From the IMG/VR virus record IMGVR_UViG_3300023196_001233, positions 1-25,107 of that record: a DNA stretch of 25,107 nt; one strand, 5' to 3'. This document shows positions 18,194-25,107 of the stretch, in pieces. Below the pieces are notes generated by a model. That model was not told where the DNA came from. It ran no database searches and worked only from the letters and a program-made list of their open reading frames with translations. Every line of letters begins with the position of its first letter. Position 1 is the first letter of the stretch. The translations under genes were made by a program, and so were the position numbers. The stretch comes from a virus.

Positions 18194-20734
18194 TTGAGTT
18201 CATTCTACACAAACGTACAAAGCCTCGGTGGTAATATACTCTACCGAGGCATTAAAAACGGTCAAAAGATTAAAGCAAAGATTGAATATTCTCCTTCACT
18301 CTATATGCCTGCGACCAAAATTCAAGAAATAAAATTCAGAAATCTTGAAGGTGAACCACTTCAACAGAAAATCTTTGGCAACATTCGTGAAGCCAGAGAT
18401 TACATCAAGCAATTTGAGAATGTTTCTGGTGGTCCAACAATTCACGGCCAAACTCGTTTTGAGTATGCTTATATTGCTGACCAACATACTGGTATGGTTG
18501 ATTATGATTTCGATAAAGTATCTATTGCAGTAATCGATATCGAAGTGGGTTCGGAAAATGGATTTCCTGACCCATATCAAGCAAATGAACCTATCACAGC
18601 AATCGCCATCAAATATCTCAATGGTGAGATTTATGTGTTTGGTTGTGGTGAATATGAAACTCAAGGCAAAGAGATTTATGTAAAATGTAAAGATGAATAT
18701 TCTTTATGTAAACAATTTATGTCTTTGTGGTCAGAAAAATGTCCTGATATTATTACTGGTTGGAATACCAAGTTCTTTGATATACCCTATCTTGTAAATC
18801 GTTTTCGTAAAATTCTTGGAGAAGATGCAACTAAGAAACTATCTCCGTGGAATTATATAACAGAACGTAAAACTAATACACATGGCCGTGAACTAATTGC
18901 CTACAGTTTGGTTGGTGTTGAATCTCTTGATTACATTGAACTGTATAAGTGGTATGCTCCTGGTGGTAAGTCACAAGAATCGTATCGTTTAGATGCTATT
19001 GCTCAAGTTGAATTGGGTAAAGGTAAAATCTCATATGATGAATATGATAATCTACATTCACTCTATCGATTAAACTATCAAAAGTTTATTGAATACAACA
19101 TTGTTGACGTTGAGTTGATTGTTGAGTTGGAAGAAAAGTTAAAGTTGTTAGAACTTGGTGTAACTTTGGCTTACGACACCAAAACAAACTTTGAAGATAT
19201 CTTTGCTCAAACTCGTATGTGGGATTCTTTGACATATGCCTATTTGTTTGAAAAGAATATCATCGTACCTCCTCGTATCACCAAAGAAAAAGATGGAATG
19301 TTTGAAGGTGCTTATGTTAAAGTACCACAAACAGGATTACATGATTGGGTTGCTTCGTTTGACTTGAACTCATTGTATCCACATTTGATTATGCAGTATA
19401 ACATTTCACCAGAAACTTTGATTGAACCAGAAAACTATACGGATGAAATGCGAAGTATCTTATCTCAAGGTGTATCGGTAGACAAGATGTTAACTAAGTC
19501 TGTTGACCTTTCTAGATTGAAAGATGCAACGATTACACCAAACGGACAATTCTTTCGAACAGACATACAAGGTTTCTTGCCTAAGATGATGGAAGAAATG
19601 TATACAGACCGGTCTAAATTCAAGAAATTGATGTTGAAGGCTAAACAAGAATATGAAAACGAATCGAATGAAAGTAAGAAATATGAAATTGATAAACTGG
19701 TTGCAAAGTATAACAACATCCAACTGGCCAAGAAAGTTTCCCTTAATTCTGCTTATGGTGCTCTTGGTAGCCAATATTTCCGTTTTTATGATTTACGAAT
19801 GGCCCTTGGTGTCACTACTGCTGGACAATTAAGTATTCGTTGGATTGAGGCAAAGATTAATTCATATATGAATAAGTTATTAGATTCTAATGAAGATTAT
19901 GTAATTGCCTCCGACACAGATTCAATCTATTTACGTATGGGTGAATTGGTTGATAAATTTATTAAAGATAAATCAGACAAACTCAAAGTAATTCAATTTA
20001 TGGATAAAGTCTGTGAAGATAAATTACAACCATTCATTGATAAATCTTATGTTGAACTTGCTGATTATGCGCATGCGTATGACCAAAAGATGCAGATGAA
20101 ACGAGAAGGTCTATCCAATAAAGGAATATGGACTGCCAAGAAACGATACATTCTAAATGTATACAACAATGAAGGTGTTCAATATAACGAACCACAGATG
20201 AAGGTGATGGGTCTGGAGATGATTAAATCTTCTACACCATCTGCCATTCGTGATAAGATGAAAGAGGCTATTCTATTGATGGTGAACGGAACACAAGAAG
20301 ATATCCACAACTTTATTGCCGACTTTAGAACAGAGTTCAAACAGTTACCTGTTGAGGAGATTTCTTTTCCTCGTGGACTCAATGGCCTAAATACCTATTC
20401 TGATTCGTTGTCGTTATATAAAAAAGGAACACCAATCCATGTGAAAGGTGCTATTCTTTATAATCATAACTTGAAACAGAAGAATTTAACCAAGAAATAT
20501 CCACTCATACAAGAAGGTGAAAAGGTCAAGTTCACTTACCTTAAAATGCCTAATCCATTCAAAGATACCGTCATATCGTATCCATCTCGTTTACCAAAAG
20601 AGTTTGAATTACAAGACTATATCGATTACGATATGCAATTCAATAAAGCATTTTTAGAACCGATTAAAGTTATTTTGGATTGTATGAAGTGGTCAACAGA
20701 AAAAACCAGTTCAATAGAGGACTTCTTCACATGA
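18194..20734 (+). CDS. 43: Replicative DNA polymerase gp43 (family B)
   Basis: The phage replicative polymerase with 3'-5' proofreading. The 846-residue protein has exonuclease motif I DIEVG (Asp115, Glu117), motif II around NTKFFDIPYL and motif III EYNIVDVELI. Polymerase motif A is DLNSLYP (Asp390), motif B KKVSLNSAYGALG (about 513-525) and motif C SDTDSIY (Asp574, Asp576). The last residues SSIEDFF form a clamp-binding tail like the end of T4 gp43. The start is TTG at 18194: its product MSSFYTNVQSLGGNILYRGI lines up with the first residues of T4 gp43, and no ATG fits. T4 gp43 is 898 residues. The stop overlaps the membrane-protein start by four bases. Confidence 0.96.
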   Translation: MSSFYTNVQSLGGNILYRGIKNGQKIKAKIEYSPSLYMPATKIQEIKFRNLEGEPLQQKIFGNIREARDYIKQFENVSGGPTIHGQTRFEYAYIADQHTGMVDYDFDKVSIAVIDIEVGSENGFPDPYQANEPITAIAIKYLNGEIYVFGCGEYETQGKEIYVKCKDEYSLCKQFMSLWSEKCPDIITGWNTKFFDIPYLVNRFRKILGEDATKKLSPWNYITERKTNTHGRELIAYSLVGVESLDYIELYKWYAPGGKSQESYRLDAIAQVELGKGKISYDEYDNLHSLYRLNYQKFIEYNIVDVELIVELEEKLKLLELGVTLAYDTKTNFEDIFAQTRMWDSLTYAYLFEKNIIVPPRITKEKDGMFEGAYVKVPQTGLHDWVASFDLNSLYPHLIMQYNISPETLIEPENYTDEMRSILSQGVSVDKMLTKSVDLSRLKDATITPNGQFFRTDIQGFLPKMMEEMYTDRSKFKKLMLKAKQEYENESNESKKYEIDKLVAKYNNIQLAKKVSLNSAYGALGSQYFRFYDLRMALGVTTAGQLSIRWIEAKINSYMNKLLDSNEDYVIASDTDSIYLRMGELVDKFIKDKSDKLKVIQFMDKVCEDKLQPFIDKSYVELADYAHAYDQKMQMKREGLSNKGIWTAKKRYILNVYNNEGVQYNEPQMKVMGLEMIKSSTPSAIRDKMKEAILLMVNGTQEDIHNFIADFRTEFKQLPVEEISFPRGLNGLNTYSDSLSLYKKGTPIHVKGAILYNHNLKQKNLTKKYPLIQEGEKVKFTYLKMPNPFKDTVISYPSRLPKEFELQDYIDYDMQFNKAFLEPIKVILDCMKWSTEKTSSIEDFFT

Positions 20735-21702
20735 TATACTTAACTTTCTTATCTGCAATACTTTTATCTGGTATTGCGGGTTACTATTCAATCATAGGAC
20801 TTGCAGCCATTTTTATGGGTGCTTTTTGGCCTGTGGTGTTTATGGCATCATCTATGGAGTTTGCCAAGTTGGTAACTGCTTCATGGGTGTATCGTAATTG
20901 GAAAACTGCACCTAAATTGTTATTAACTTATTTGACCATTGCAGTTGTAATTTTGATGTTGATTACTTCGATGGGAATTTTTGGTTTCTTGGCCAAATCT
21001 CATATTGATTCTACATTAGATTCTGGTGCTAATACCGCTGAATTAAAAACACTCAACACACAACAAAAGATTACTGAAGAACGATTGAATTATTTGTTGA
21101 AAAAAGCAGGTGATGATCCAGAAAAAATTTCAAGATTAACCGATAAAGCTATTCAAGATACTCAAAAAGAACTTACCGAAATCAATAAGAAACGTTTACC
21201 ACTTCTTAAAGAAGAAAATAAATTAGTGGCAGATGTTGGTCCAATTAAATATATCGGAGATATGTTCTTTGAAGGTGATGATGCCATCGATAAAGCAGTT
21301 AGGTTGGTAATCTTTTTAATAATGCTTGTGTTTGACCCTTTAGCTGTGTTATTATTGATAGCTGGAAATATATCATTAAAGGAAAAGAATGAGGTCAAAA
21401 CTACCATTGAACCTACATCGATTGTGGAACCGATTCAAGAGAAAACACGGATTACAGAAAGTGATGCACCTCCAAAAGAAGAGGTTACAGAATCGGTACA
21501 GGTCAATAAAGAAAACATCGCATCAATTGAGGCGAATGAGAAAGTTGAAGATATTGTAATTGATGGCGCATCAGGTGAAACTATTCCTCCACTTGAGCAA
21601 GATCCAAAAAAGAAGAGGGGCTTTCCAAATAGAAAGTCTAAAATGGAACCTAAGTATGATTATGATGCAGAATTTGCATTTCGTGAAAAGGAAAATAAAT
21701 GA
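20731..21702 (+). CDS. Multi-pass membrane protein between polymerase and recombinase
   Basis: A 323-residue protein starting MIYLTFLSAILLSGIAGYYS. Three hydrophobic segments lie near the N-terminus (about 2-22, 24-42, 65-88). A charged helical region follows (LKTLNTQQKITEERLNYLLK, TDKAIQDTQKELTEINKKR). A fourth hydrophobic stretch (about 189-215, AVRLVIFLIMLVFDPLAVLL) precedes a 110-residue polar tail rich in Glu, Lys and Pro that ends with YDYDAEFAFREKENK. The ATG in the ATGA overlap with gp43 is used. Membrane proteins in this position occur in other T4-like marine phages, but I know no function; anchoring replication to the membrane or altering the host envelope are guesses. Confidence 0.8.
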   Translation: MIYLTFLSAILLSGIAGYYSIIGLAAIFMGAFWPVVFMASSMEFAKLVTASWVYRNWKTAPKLLLTYLTIAVVILMLITSMGIFGFLAKSHIDSTLDSGANTAELKTLNTQQKITEERLNYLLKKAGDDPEKISRLTDKAIQDTQKELTEINKKRLPLLKEENKLVADVGPIKYIGDMFFEGDDAIDKAVRLVIFLIMLVFDPLAVLLLIAGNISLKEKNEVKTTIEPTSIVEPIQEKTRITESDAPPKEEVTESVQVNKENIASIEANEKVEDIVIDGASGETIPPLEQDPKKKRGFPNRKSKMEPKYDYDAEFAFREKENK

Positions 21703-22769
21703 GTATTCTTGATAAAATTAAAAAAAATAGCAGCATTAAAGAATCTGCTATTCTATCCAAGTCAAAGTTTTTTACTGACAAAGATATGATTCCAACATCG
21801 ATTCCCATTATCAATGTGGCGTTGTCTGGTAAATTAGATGGTGGTCTTACACCAGGTCTTACAATGTGGGCAGGTCCATCCAAACATTTTAAGACTGCAT
21901 TTTCATTATTGATGGCCAAATCTTACTTGGACAAATATCCTGATGCGGCACTTTTATTTTATGATTCGGAGTTTGGTACTCCACAATCTTACTTTGATTC
22001 CTTTGGTATTGACACTAATCGTGTTCTTCATACACCACTTACTGACATAGAACAATTAAAGATTGATATCATGCAACAGTTGAAAGAATTGGATCGTAAT
22101 GATAAGTTAATCATTGTGGTTGATTCGATTGGTAACTTGGCCTCTATCAAAGAAGTTAATGATGCTTTGGATGGTAAAACTGTTGGTGATATGTCAAGAG
22201 CAAAAGCAGTCAAATCATTATTTCGTATGGTGACTCCGCATTTGTCGATGAAAGATATTCCAATGATTGTAGTTAATCATACTTACATGGAAATTGGAAT
22301 GTTCCCTAAAGCAATTGTTGGTGGTGGAACAGGTTCATACTATTCAGCTGATAACATCTTTGTACTTGGTCGTCAGCAAGAAAAAGAAGGTACAGAAGTT
22401 GTTGGTTATAACTTTATCATCAACGTAGAAAAATCTCGTTATGTTAAAGAGAAGTCTAAAATCCCCGTTACTGTTTCTTTTGATGGTGGTATTAGTAAAT
22501 GGTCTGGTTTATTGGACATTGCTTTAGATTCTGGCCATGTGATTAAACCCACTAACGGTTGGTATTCGCCTGTTGATGAAGATGGTGTTGTATCAGAAAA
22601 GAAATGGCGTATCAAAGATACTGATTCAAAAGAATTTTGGTTGCCAATTCTAAAGCAGAAAACTTTTCAAGATTTTATTCAAAACAAATACCAAATGGCT
22701 AAAGGCAGTATCTTGCAAGATGATATTGATGAAGCATTTGATATTCAAACTACTAATGGTGCAGAATGA
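21699..22769 (+). CDS. uvsX: UvsX recombinase (RecA family)
   Basis: UvsX forms filaments on single-stranded DNA and catalyses strand invasion that primes recombination-dependent replication. The 356-residue protein carries the UvsX-type Walker A GPSKHFKT (59-66; T4 has GPSKSFKS), FYDSEFGTP, Walker B KLIIVVDSIGNL, and IPMIVVNHTYMEIGMF with the DNA-binding loop 2 region IVGGGTGSYYSADNIF. T4 UvsX is 391 residues; the C-terminus here is shorter and ends with an acidic DDIDEAFD segment. Start is coupled by ATGA to the membrane protein and the stop by ATGA to the next gene. Confidence 0.96.
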   Translation: MSILDKIKKNSSIKESAILSKSKFFTDKDMIPTSIPIINVALSGKLDGGLTPGLTMWAGPSKHFKTAFSLLMAKSYLDKYPDAALLFYDSEFGTPQSYFDSFGIDTNRVLHTPLTDIEQLKIDIMQQLKELDRNDKLIIVVDSIGNLASIKEVNDALDGKTVGDMSRAKAVKSLFRMVTPHLSMKDIPMIVVNHTYMEIGMFPKAIVGGGTGSYYSADNIFVLGRQQEKEGTEVVGYNFIINVEKSRYVKEKSKIPVTVSFDGGISKWSGLLDIALDSGHVIKPTNGWYSPVDEDGVVSEKKWRIKDTDSKEFWLPILKQKTFQDFIQNKYQMAKGSILQDDIDEAFDIQTTNGAE

Positions 22770-23089
22770 TTGAAGGATTAGATTATTGTTTTATTTACCC
22801 AAAAGACGATGCGGCTTCGGTACACATTCGCCTTTTGGATGGACCTTATAAAAATACCGTTTTTAAGTATGGTAAGGTAAAGTTCAAAGAAGAAAATGAA
22901 CAAATCTATTTACTTTTCGCTTACGATGTGTTAGAATCCACAGTCGATAAGCCAAAGAAAATGGAAAAAGATTTGGACTTTAAGAATTATCTTGGTGATT
23001 TACTTGTGGAAATAATGAGCTCTAATGTCGAGCAGGAAGTGATTGATGAAACTGGAACAAACAATATTAAAGAATCTGATTTACAATGA
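22766..23089 (+). CDS. Small protein in the gp40 position, between uvsX and gp41
   Basis: A 107-residue protein: GLDYCFIYPKDDAASVHIRL, LLDGPYKNTVFKYGKVKFKE, then IYLLFAYDVLEST, a helix KDLDFKNYLGDLLVEIMSS and an acidic tail. T4 has gene 40 (prehead assembly chaperone) in this place, and marine relatives have a protein with a similar IxLLDGxYKxxxFxYG pattern. I treat it as a possible positional counterpart only, since I see no convincing motif. The end overlaps the helicase start by 44 bases in another frame. Confidence 0.72.
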   Translation: MIEGLDYCFIYPKDDAASVHIRLLDGPYKNTVFKYGKVKFKEENEQIYLLFAYDVLESTVDKPKKMEKDLDFKNYLGDLLVEIMSSNVEQEVIDETGTNNIKESDLQ

Positions 23090-24431
23090 TGACTATCTTC
23101 GTAAGGTCTTACCATTCATAAAGTCTGAATACTTTCCAGAAAATACAGAAAAAGTATTATTCAATGAAATTACATCATTCACAGAAACTTACAATACTAC
23201 GCCAACGATTGAGGCGTTGTCAATTGCCATCAAAGAAAAGAGAAACCTTACATCTGATGAAGTTCAGAGGTGTGAAGATTATCTCTCGGAAATTGAGAGT
23301 CATAAGTCGGAAGAAACCCAAGTACAATGGCTTGTTGACAAAACCGAAAAGTTTGTTCAAGAGAAAGCAATTTACAACGCAGTATTGGGGTCTATTTCAA
23401 TTCTCGATGGCAAAGACAAGACACTCGACAAAGGTTCGATTCCCAAAATATTATCGGACGCTTTAGCCGTTTCATTCGACAACTCAGTAGGACACGATTA
23501 CTTAGATGATTCTGACCAGCGTTATGATTTTTATCATAGAAAAGAAGAACGAATTCCCTTTGACTTGGACTATTTTAACAAGATTACAAAAGGCGGATTA
23601 CCGAACAAAACCCTTAATATTGCGTTGGCTGGAACGGGTGTTGGTAAGAGTTTGTTTATGTGTCATATGGCCGCAGGCGCTATGGTACAAGGTAAAAATG
23701 TATTATATCTCACATTAGAAATGAGTGAAGAAAAGATTGCTGAGCGTATTGATGCCAATCTTTTGAATACTGATATTGGTGAACTTGTAGAACTTCCAAA
23801 AGATATGTATGACAAGAAAGTTGCCAGAGTAAAAGAAAAGACTACAGGTAAATTAATTATCAAAGAATACCCAACAGCTTCTGCTTCAGCAACACACTTC
23901 AGGACTTTATTAAATGAACTCAATCTTAAGCGCAGTTTTGTTCCTCATATTATCTTCATTGATTACCTTAATATCTGTTGCTCTAGTCGTATTAAGGCTG
24001 GTGCAAATATTAATTCCTATACGTATGTTAAATCGATTGCTGAAGAACTTAGAGGACTTGCAGTGGAGTATAATGTGCCTATTGTTTCTGCCACACAGAC
24101 CACTCGTAGCGGATTTGGTTCAAGCGATCCGGGCCTTGAGGACACCAGTGAATCATTCGGACTCCCAGCCACCGCAGACTTAATGTTTGCCTTGATTTCT
24201 TCTGAAGAATTGGAAGAACTTGGACAGATGATGGTAAAACAATTAAAGAATAGATATAATGATCCAACATTCCATAAACGATTTACCATTGGTGTTGATA
24301 GAGCCAAGATGAAACTATTTGATGTGGAACAATCAGCACAATCAGGTATTGCTGATGCAGGTCATCAAGGCATTGGTGCCAACAATAAAATTAAACATGA
24401 AAAGAAATCATTTGACGGATTCAAAGTATGA
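23046..24431 (+). CDS. 41: Replicative DNA helicase gp41 (DnaB family)
   Basis: gp41 is the hexameric 5'-3' helicase of the T4 replisome and partner of the primase. The 461-residue protein aligns along its length with T4 gp41 (475 aa): YLRKVLPFIKSEYF, VGHDYLDDSDQRYDFY, Walker A AGTGVGKS (195-202), NVLYLTLEMSEEKIAERIDA, IKEYPTASASATHFRTLLNE, Walker B HIIFIDYLNIC and SFGLPATADLMFALIS. ATG at 23046 is used, as AGGA lies nine bases before it and the T4 protein begins at the same place; this makes an unusually long 44-base overlap with the preceding gene. The stop overlaps the next start by ATGA. Confidence 0.96.
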   Translation: MKLEQTILKNLIYNDDYLRKVLPFIKSEYFPENTEKVLFNEITSFTETYNTTPTIEALSIAIKEKRNLTSDEVQRCEDYLSEIESHKSEETQVQWLVDKTEKFVQEKAIYNAVLGSISILDGKDKTLDKGSIPKILSDALAVSFDNSVGHDYLDDSDQRYDFYHRKEERIPFDLDYFNKITKGGLPNKTLNIALAGTGVGKSLFMCHMAAGAMVQGKNVLYLTLEMSEEKIAERIDANLLNTDIGELVELPKDMYDKKVARVKEKTTGKLIIKEYPTASASATHFRTLLNELNLKRSFVPHIIFIDYLNICCSSRIKAGANINSYTYVKSIAEELRGLAVEYNVPIVSATQTTRSGFGSSDPGLEDTSESFGLPATADLMFALISSEELEELGQMMVKQLKNRYNDPTFHKRFTIGVDRAKMKLFDVEQSAQSGIADAGHQGIGANNKIKHEKKSFDGFKV

Positions 24432-25107
24432 TACTAAGTAGAGAATCCGCATTACATTGTTCAAAGGCCTTTTATGATTATTTCAATAATTATGGTGATA
24501 TAGAACAATACATGAGAGAAGAAAAACTCAAATCTCTCAATGATATTCCTAGTTCCATATTTCCACCAGAAGATGATTTATTTTCTGATTTTAATATGCA
24601 CCCAAATGATATGGAAATTGAAGTATCTCCAATGCCAATGCAACAATGGGAAACTTTATTGTCCATTACCAGTTCACACATCAATAAGGCACCCGTTGGT
24701 AGAAACATTCAATTGGGTGTCAAAGAGAAAAGAACAGGAAAGGTTCTAGGTTTCATTCGGTTAGGTTCACCAGTAATCTACATGAAGCCTCGTAATGAAA
24801 TGCTTGGCCAAGTGTTCTCGCAAACCTCCGAAACATCCAAACAGTTTAATGCTTCTGCTTTGATGGGTTTTGTTATTGTACCAAGTCAACCATTTGGTTT
24901 CAATTACCTAGGTGGCAAACTGATGGCTGCCATTTGTACCAGTCATGAAGTAAGAGAAATCTGCAATAAGAAATATGGTATGAATCTGTGTCTGTTTGAG
25001 ACCACCAGTTTGTATGGTACTTCCAAAACAGTATCACAGTATGATGGCATGAAACCTTATATTCGTTACCAAGGTTTGACTGAATCTGATATGATTCCAA
25101 TGATGCA
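24428..25107 (+). CDS. DUF4338 (DruA-like) protein, copy 2, truncated by window edge
   Basis: The frame from the ATG inside the gp41 stop codon stays open for 226 codons to the last base. The N-terminal part (MILSRESALHCSKAFYDYFN) is unlike copy 1. The later part matches it: PSQPFGFNYLGGKLMAAICT (from residue 152) and KKYGMNLCLFETTSLYGTSK against PLQPLGFNYMGGKLLALMCL and RQYGDTLVGVTTTSLYGKTK of the protein at 6122-7387. IRLGSPVIYMKPRNEMLGQV precedes the motif, equivalent to VICISSDFLDLTPRDNAIGW in copy 1. The C-terminal end lies outside the window. Function unknown; the position directly behind the helicase in the replication operon suggests a role in DNA metabolism. Confidence 0.78.
   Translation, partial: MILSRESALHCSKAFYDYFNNYGDIEQYMREEKLKSLNDIPSSIFPPEDDLFSDFNMHPNDMEIEVSPMPMQQWETLLSITSSHINKAPVGRNIQLGVKEKRTGKVLGFIRLGSPVIYMKPRNEMLGQVFSQTSETSKQFNASALMGFVIVPSQPFGFNYLGGKLMAAICTSHEVREICNKKYGMNLCLFETTSLYGTSKTVSQYDGMKPYIRYQGLTESDMIPMM

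Noticed and set aside
1-25107. CRISPR arrays, insertion sequences, integrase or lysogeny genes
   Set aside because: No regularly spaced repeats, transposase motifs or integrase-like proteins were seen on either strand.

Overview
The window is a 25 kb piece of a T4-like myovirus (tailed phage) genome. It holds, in T4/cyanophage-like order, uvsW, gp55, gp47, gp46, gp45, gp44, gp62, regA, gp43, uvsX and gp41, nearly all on the plus strand and packed with ATGA or TAATG stop/start overlaps. The DNA is AT-rich. The accessory content (peptide deformylase, HSP20, a GroES-like co-chaperonin, dCMP deaminase, a SprT-like protease, five CCA-encoding tRNAs) fits the marine/freshwater T4-like phages of cyanobacteria, SAR11 and methylotrophs rather than coliphage T4 itself. 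The host cannot be fixed from this window. The promoters are close to the bacterial sigma-70 consensus, so early genes are probably read by unmodified host RNA polymerase.

Layout. 1-2.0 kb: end of an unknown gene, UvsW helicase and a small Sm-like protein. 2.0-6.1 kb: late sigma factor gp55, a 53-aa protein, the gp47/gp46 recombination nuclease and peptide deformylase. 6.1-9.0 kb: a DUF4338 (DruA-like) protein, an independently promoted and terminated HTH protein, a glycosyltransferase-like protein and a dATP/dGTP-hydrolase-like domain. 9.0-12.6 kb: sliding clamp, two small proteins, clamp loader gp44 and gp62 (split by an antisense GIY-YIG homing endonuclease) and RegA. 12.6-15.0 kb: HSP20 behind a structured leader and a double promoter, a set of tiny unknown genes, dCMP deaminase and a SprT-like protease. 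15.0-17.9 kb: a tRNA/small-gene region with tRNA-Trp, -Glu, -CAU, -Gly and -CAU, tiny basic or acidic proteins, a 395-nt gene-free stretch that looks like a structured RNA, a GroES-like protein, an HNH homing endonuclease and one small minus-strand gene. 17.9-25.1 kb: a second Sm-like protein, DNA polymerase gp43 (TTG start), a membrane protein, UvsX, a small protein in the gp40 position, gp41 helicase and a second, truncated DUF4338 protein.

How it works together. gp43, gp45, gp44/62 and gp41 form the replisome; UvsX, UvsW and gp46/47 carry recombination-dependent replication. RegA represses translation of early mRNAs and gp55 switches RNA polymerase to late promoters. The deaminase and the nucleotide hydrolase-like protein adjust dNTP pools; HSP20 and the co-chaperonin support protein folding; the tRNAs and deformylase support translation. 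The least explained parts are the non-coding ones: the 395-nt RNA candidate before groES, the multi-hairpin leader of hsp20, a 160-nt leader in the tRNA region, a terminator whose loop forms part of the next promoter, and a 16-bp inverted repeat around a tRNA promoter. The two DUF4338 paralogues are the most interesting protein-level observation.
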